The notes under the pieces are model-generated. The model was not told the origin of the DNA. It worked only from the letters and a program-made list of their open reading frames with translations, and searched no databases. A DNA stretch of 8,007 bases from GCA-2737125 sp044336815. Its GTDB lineage: Bacteria > Actinomycetota > Actinomycetes > S36-B12. Position 1 is the stretch's first letter. Every line of letters begins with the position of its first letter. The stretch covers positions 1 through 8,007 of the forward strand of contig JBIIOU010000090.1 in assembly GCA_044336815.1 (NCBI GenBank), in the 5' to 3' direction. A program made the translations under genes and the position numbers. Shown piece by piece: positions 6,774 to 8,007 of the stretch.

Positions 6774-6926
6774 GGGTTGTCGGCCTGTAATAGACAGTGG
6801 ACACCACCTTCTGCGACAATCACAACCGCGAAATGGCAGATTTAGGTAGTCCTGATCTGCCTTTTACAATTCTCGAACGCTTAGGGAACCTAGAGGTCAC
6901 ATGTGGCGTCTTATTCATAGGCGCAA
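6774..6926. promoter_or_regulatory. Divergent promoter region between protease and NIDO genes
   Basis: This stretch must carry promoters for both the minus-strand protease and the plus-strand exoprotein, since both genes start away from it. Besides the hairpin at 6835-6865 it contains the perfect 8-bp palindrome CACATGTG (6898-6905) and a small TAGG-GAA-CCTA dyad (6882-6892). I could not find a convincing -35/-10 pair on either strand. It shows no sign of a small gene. Confidence 0.55.
6835..6865 (+). promoter_or_regulatory. Hairpin plus T-run in the divergent intergenic region
   Basis: GGCAGAT (6835-6841) and ATCTGCC (6855-6861) are perfect 7-bp arms. The spacer adds AGG (6844-6846) with CCT (6851-6853), closing a 4-nt TAGT loop, and T6842 can wobble with G6854, leaving one bulged base. 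TTTT follows directly at 6862-6865. In plus-strand RNA this looks like a small intrinsic terminator or attenuator about 60 nt before the secreted NIDO gene. The U-G wobble pairs only on the plus strand. A DNA operator serving both divergent genes is the alternative. No plus-strand gene lies upstream that would need a terminator here. Confidence 0.45.
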
Positions 6927-8007
6927 ATGAAACGATCGGGGTTCCCAGAAATGGCAAGTGGCTCAACACGCCTGACAGTGTCGCTGACCTGCGTGGCCGC
7001 CGTTGTCGCTGCTTCCATGTGGGCCACCACCGCCGCCGCTGATATTGCCGGTGATCCAGCAGCCCCCGTCCCTTCCGCCTCCCCGGGCCTTGGCACCCTT
7101 GAGCCAACACCCGTTTCCAGTGCAACACCGGCGTCCAGCGCTTCACCTTTGGTGACCTCGTCACCAACAACCACCACCCCAGCAACTGGGGAACAGACTT
7201 ACCTCATTTCGGTAAGGGATGGATCCGAGTCCGCGGTTGCGGCTCGCATCGAATCCCTAGGTGGCACCGTCACCGACACTTTCGATAAAGCCATCAATGG
7301 GTTCGCCGCGGCAATGACACCAGAAGATGCGGCGGCTCTTGAGAAGCTCGCTGGTGTTTCTCGCGTTGAAGCCGATCAGGTTGTCAGTATCAACTCAGGT
7401 GCTGTGTTTTCCGATAGTGGTTGCACGACTAACTCAATGGGTCGCATAGATGACGGTAGTTCACCATCGGTAGCCCTAGGGTTCAGCGCCAACTGGTATG
7501 GCACTTCCTACAGCTCTATTTACGTTAACAACAACGGCGGTATCAGTTTTGATGACGGCCGCGGAGGGTTCAGCGACTGGGGCACCATTGATCTGACCAC
7601 AACTACTCGCCCGCTTGTCCTCCCACTGTTTACCGACATCGATACCCGCAATGCGGCCACGTCCGCCGTCACCTACGGCCCACTCAGTGCGGCGGGCAAC
7701 GCCTCGTTCGGTAGCACTTCGGGTTACTGCGTCAACTGGGTCAACGTCGGTGAATACAGCGCGTCGGGTATCAAGTTCTCATTCCAACTCATTATCTTGG
7801 ATCGTGGCAGCGGCAATATTGACCTGATCTTCAACTACGACACCGTGCTGGCGCCGACGTCAAGTACCAACGGTAAATTCGTTATCGGCTACGCGAATCC
7901 GGTAAACCAAACCGGCACCTACGTGAAGGCCTCTAGGTCGACCGTCCCCGGCACCTTGATCGATGGTGCCGCCGGAGCACTAACCGGCAGCACCACCGGT
8001 GTGACTC
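6927..8007 (+). CDS. Secreted I9-inhibitor-like plus nidogen-like (NIDO) domain protein, 3' end outside window
   Basis: An open frame of 360 codons that runs off the window, so the C-terminus is unknown. Layout: signal peptide (about 1-38) with a basic start MKRSG, a hydrophobic core LTVSLTCVAAVVAAS and an A-x-A-like end; a Pro/Ser/Thr linker (about 40-88) with runs such as SSATPASSASP and TTTTPATG; an inhibitor-I9/propeptide-like domain (89-155) starting EQTYLISV and including GFAAAMTPEDAAALEKL and VSRVEADQ, the usual end of subtilisin propeptides; then a nidogen-like domain (about 166-330) with IYVNNNGGISF, RPLVLPLFTDIDTRN, GYCVNWVNVG and the FQLIILDRGSGNIDLIFNYD strand. C166 and C268 may form a disulfide. 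No subtilase catalytic motif appears before the window end. The frame has a stop at 6918-6920, so ATG 6927 is the first start; ATG 6951 is possible but gives a poorer n-region. Likely an extracellular adhesion or matrix protein; function unproven. Confidence 0.82.
   Translation, partial: MKRSGFPEMASGSTRLTVSLTCVAAVVAASMWATTAAADIAGDPAAPVPSASPGLGTLEPTPVSSATPASSASPLVTSSPTTTTPATGEQTYLISVRDGSESAVAARIESLGGTVTDTFDKAINGFAAAMTPEDAAALEKLAGVSRVEADQVVSINSGAVFSDSGCTTNSMGRIDDGSSPSVALGFSANWYGTSYSSIYVNNNGGISFDDGRGGFSDWGTIDLTTTTRPLVLPLFTDIDTRNAATSAVTYGPLSAAGNASFGSTSGYCVNWVNVGEYSASGIKFSFQLIILDRGSGNIDLIFNYDTVLAPTSSTNGKFVIGYANPVNQTGTYVKASRSTVPGTLIDGAAGALTGSTTGVT

Noticed and set aside
6797..7042. Plus-strand open frame of 81 codons in the divergent region
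   Set aside because: It overlaps the terminator-like hairpin and the signal-peptide region of the exoprotein in another frame, and has no recognisable domain.
7615..7827. Plus-strand open frame inside the NIDO region
   Set aside because: It is a frame-shifted shadow of the NIDO domain, whose own frame is continuous and conserved in pattern.

Overview
The window reads as a moderately G+C-rich actinobacterial chromosome segment. I infer this from the GTG starts, the Ser/Ala/Thr/Pro-rich linkers on secreted proteins, a DUF2236/MpaB-type protein and an HtrA-like protease with a Pro/Tyr-rich cytoplasmic tail. The order or genus cannot be read from the sequence. Six genes fill almost the whole window. 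No tRNA, rRNA, CRISPR array, insertion sequence or phage gene was seen.

Positions 1-2423 form a sugar-kinase module. A full-length xylulokinase-type FGGY kinase (minus strand) and a ribokinase (plus strand) lie head to head, only 36 bp apart. Together they would feed pentoses into the pentose phosphate pathway as xylulose-5-phosphate and ribose-5-phosphate. No transporter or isomerase lies inside the window. The ribokinase meets the next gene tail to tail with a 6-bp gap.

Positions 2430-5435 hold two minus-strand genes. The downstream one is a secreted heparinase II/III-family polysaccharide lyase candidate with a long S/A/T/P linker encoded by degenerate tandem repeats. The upstream one is a DUF2236 (MpaB/rubber-oxygenase-like) protein. 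The 48-bp junction between them contains an 11-bp inverted repeat that could act as a terminator or control translation of the lyase.

Positions 5571-6758 hold a membrane-anchored HtrA/DegP-like serine protease (minus strand) with a complete His-Asp-Ser triad and one PDZ domain. It is followed by a strong 17-bp stem terminator. A 168-bp divergent intergenic region with a terminator-like hairpin separates it from a plus-strand secreted protein. That protein has a signal peptide, an S/T/P linker, an inhibitor-I9-like domain and a nidogen-like (NIDO) domain, and it runs off the end of the window.

Three of the six products act at or outside the membrane: the lyase, the protease and the I9-NIDO protein. 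The right two-thirds is therefore mainly a cell-envelope and exoprotein region. There is no gene-free stretch longer than 300 bases. The most unusual items are the I9-NIDO protein facing an HtrA protease and the RNA structures in the three intergenic regions on the right.
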